A DNA stretch of 32,053 nucleotides from an uncultured beta proteobacterium (GTDB lineage: Bacteria; Pseudomonadota; Gammaproteobacteria; Burkholderiales; Burkholderiaceae). Location: positions 1 through 32,053 of the forward strand of contig CAIMXN010000237.1 of NCBI GenBank assembly GCA_903845455.1, written 5' to 3'. Below, in pieces: positions 31,788 to 32,053 of this stretch (positions within the stretch are counted from its first letter, which is position 1; every line of letters starts with the position of its first letter). The position numbers and the translations under genes were made by a program. The notes under the pieces are model-generated. The model saw only the letters and a program-made list of their open reading frames with translations. It had not been told where the DNA came from and ran no database searches.

Positions 31788-31958
31788 CTAGCTTGGGGGA
31801 TTGAAAGATTTCTTTATTGGAACGTATGAATGTGGTTTGCCCTGATTGATCAATTGTCTTGGCTGCCCAGGCAGCTTGTTTTGCCTCTTTTGCATGAAAT
31901 GCTGCCAAAGAAGAGTACCGGATCCACCACAGAGAATGACTGGTATTACTTTGGACAT
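31788..31958 (-). pseudogene. 5' remnant of mannose-1-phosphate guanylyltransferase (manC/xanB-like)
   Basis: ATG at 31958 opens MSKVIPVILCGGSGT, identical in style to the N-terminal GTP-binding segment of ManC/AlgA/XanB. The family continues RLWPLSR and runs about 470 residues. Here it reads LLWQHFMQKRQNK and stops at 31,788 after 56 codons. A different frame on the same strand is open from about 32,004 to the TAG at 31,717. It has a coding-like stretch after 31,908 (AAFHAKEAKQAAWAAKTIDQ) ending near QPMELA that I cannot place. The picture fits a deletion that joined the first codons of manC to the tail of another gene. A short unrelated functional gene is less likely. Confidence 0.55.
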
Positions 31959-32053
31959 ATCGGGATGAATATTGACCTTTTAGGCTACTGCAGATTAATG
32001 ACTTTTATCGAACTTGATTTTAAAGGCTTTTAAAACTGGCTAAACTTATTAGA

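Noticed and set aside
31830..32033. Plus-strand open frame at the right edge
   Set aside because: It lies opposite the manC-like start and the second minus-strand frame; its protein has no family features, and no ribosome site is seen.

Overview
This window is a single surface-polysaccharide (O-antigen, capsule or S-layer/flagellin glycan type) biosynthesis locus from a Gram-negative bacterium. Every convincing gene lies on the minus strand, so transcription runs from the right end (about 32,000) to the left end (1). About 31 genes are packed with gaps of a few bases to a few tens of bases, many with 1-8 base stop/start overlaps. I see no rRNA, tRNA, CRISPR array, transposase or integrase. 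The AT-rich composition, the wzz-galE-ABC exporter-pse order and the protein style suggest a proteobacterium, perhaps a freshwater Burkholderiales of the Polynucleobacter kind; that taxonomic guess is weak.

Layout in transcription order. (1) 31,717-31,958: a broken 5' fragment that begins exactly like mannose-1-phosphate guanylyltransferase and then loses the family. (2) 30,719-31,594 Wzz chain-length regulator, then GalE (29,564-30,592) and a fused ABC exporter of the lipid-linked oligosaccharide flippase kind (27,771-29,564). (3) 17,986-27,766: a pseudaminic acid pathway (PseB, PseC, a PseG-PseH fusion, PseI). Interleaved with it are an RmlD-like reductase, an aldo/keto reductase, a second divergent NeuB-family synthase, an SpsF-like cytidylyltransferase and a glutamate-1-semialdehyde-aminomutase-like aminotransferase. 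(4) 13,412-17,948: a GNAT transferase, an unrecognised 210-residue protein, a KAS III enzyme, a dedicated acyl carrier protein and an asparagine-synthetase-like amide ligase without the glutaminase cysteine. This looks like a unit that builds and attaches an unusual acyl or amide group. (5) 9,958-13,419: a large putative glycosyltransferase, a hexapeptide acetyltransferase and a zinc-finger/SAM methyltransferase. (6) 1,694-9,915: two SDR dehydrogenases, a KdsB-like CMP-sugar synthetase, a Gfo/Idh/MocA dehydrogenase, a degenerate methyltransferase-like protein, an HpcH/HpaI pyruvate aldolase, a HAD phosphatase, a D-2-hydroxyacid dehydrogenase, a SIS sugar-phosphate isomerase and a transaldolase. 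(7) 136-1,635 a second putative glycosyltransferase, and at 1-132 the start of a membrane protein that runs off the window.

Reading the parts together, the locus appears able to make at least one certain CMP-nonulosonate (pseudaminic acid) and plausibly two more CMP-activated acidic sugars. One would come from the second NeuB module. The other would come from a route in which a pyruvate aldolase, rather than a PEP-dependent synthase, makes the 3-deoxy-2-ulosonic acid. A third set of genes could decorate an amino group with an ACP-borne acyl chain. The 1.7-9.9 kb aldolase/CMP-synthetase module and the 13.4-17.9 kb ACP/KAS III/amide-ligase module are the best candidates for undescribed chemistry. 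The assigned products of those two modules are inference; the families of the individual enzymes are mostly well supported by visible motifs.
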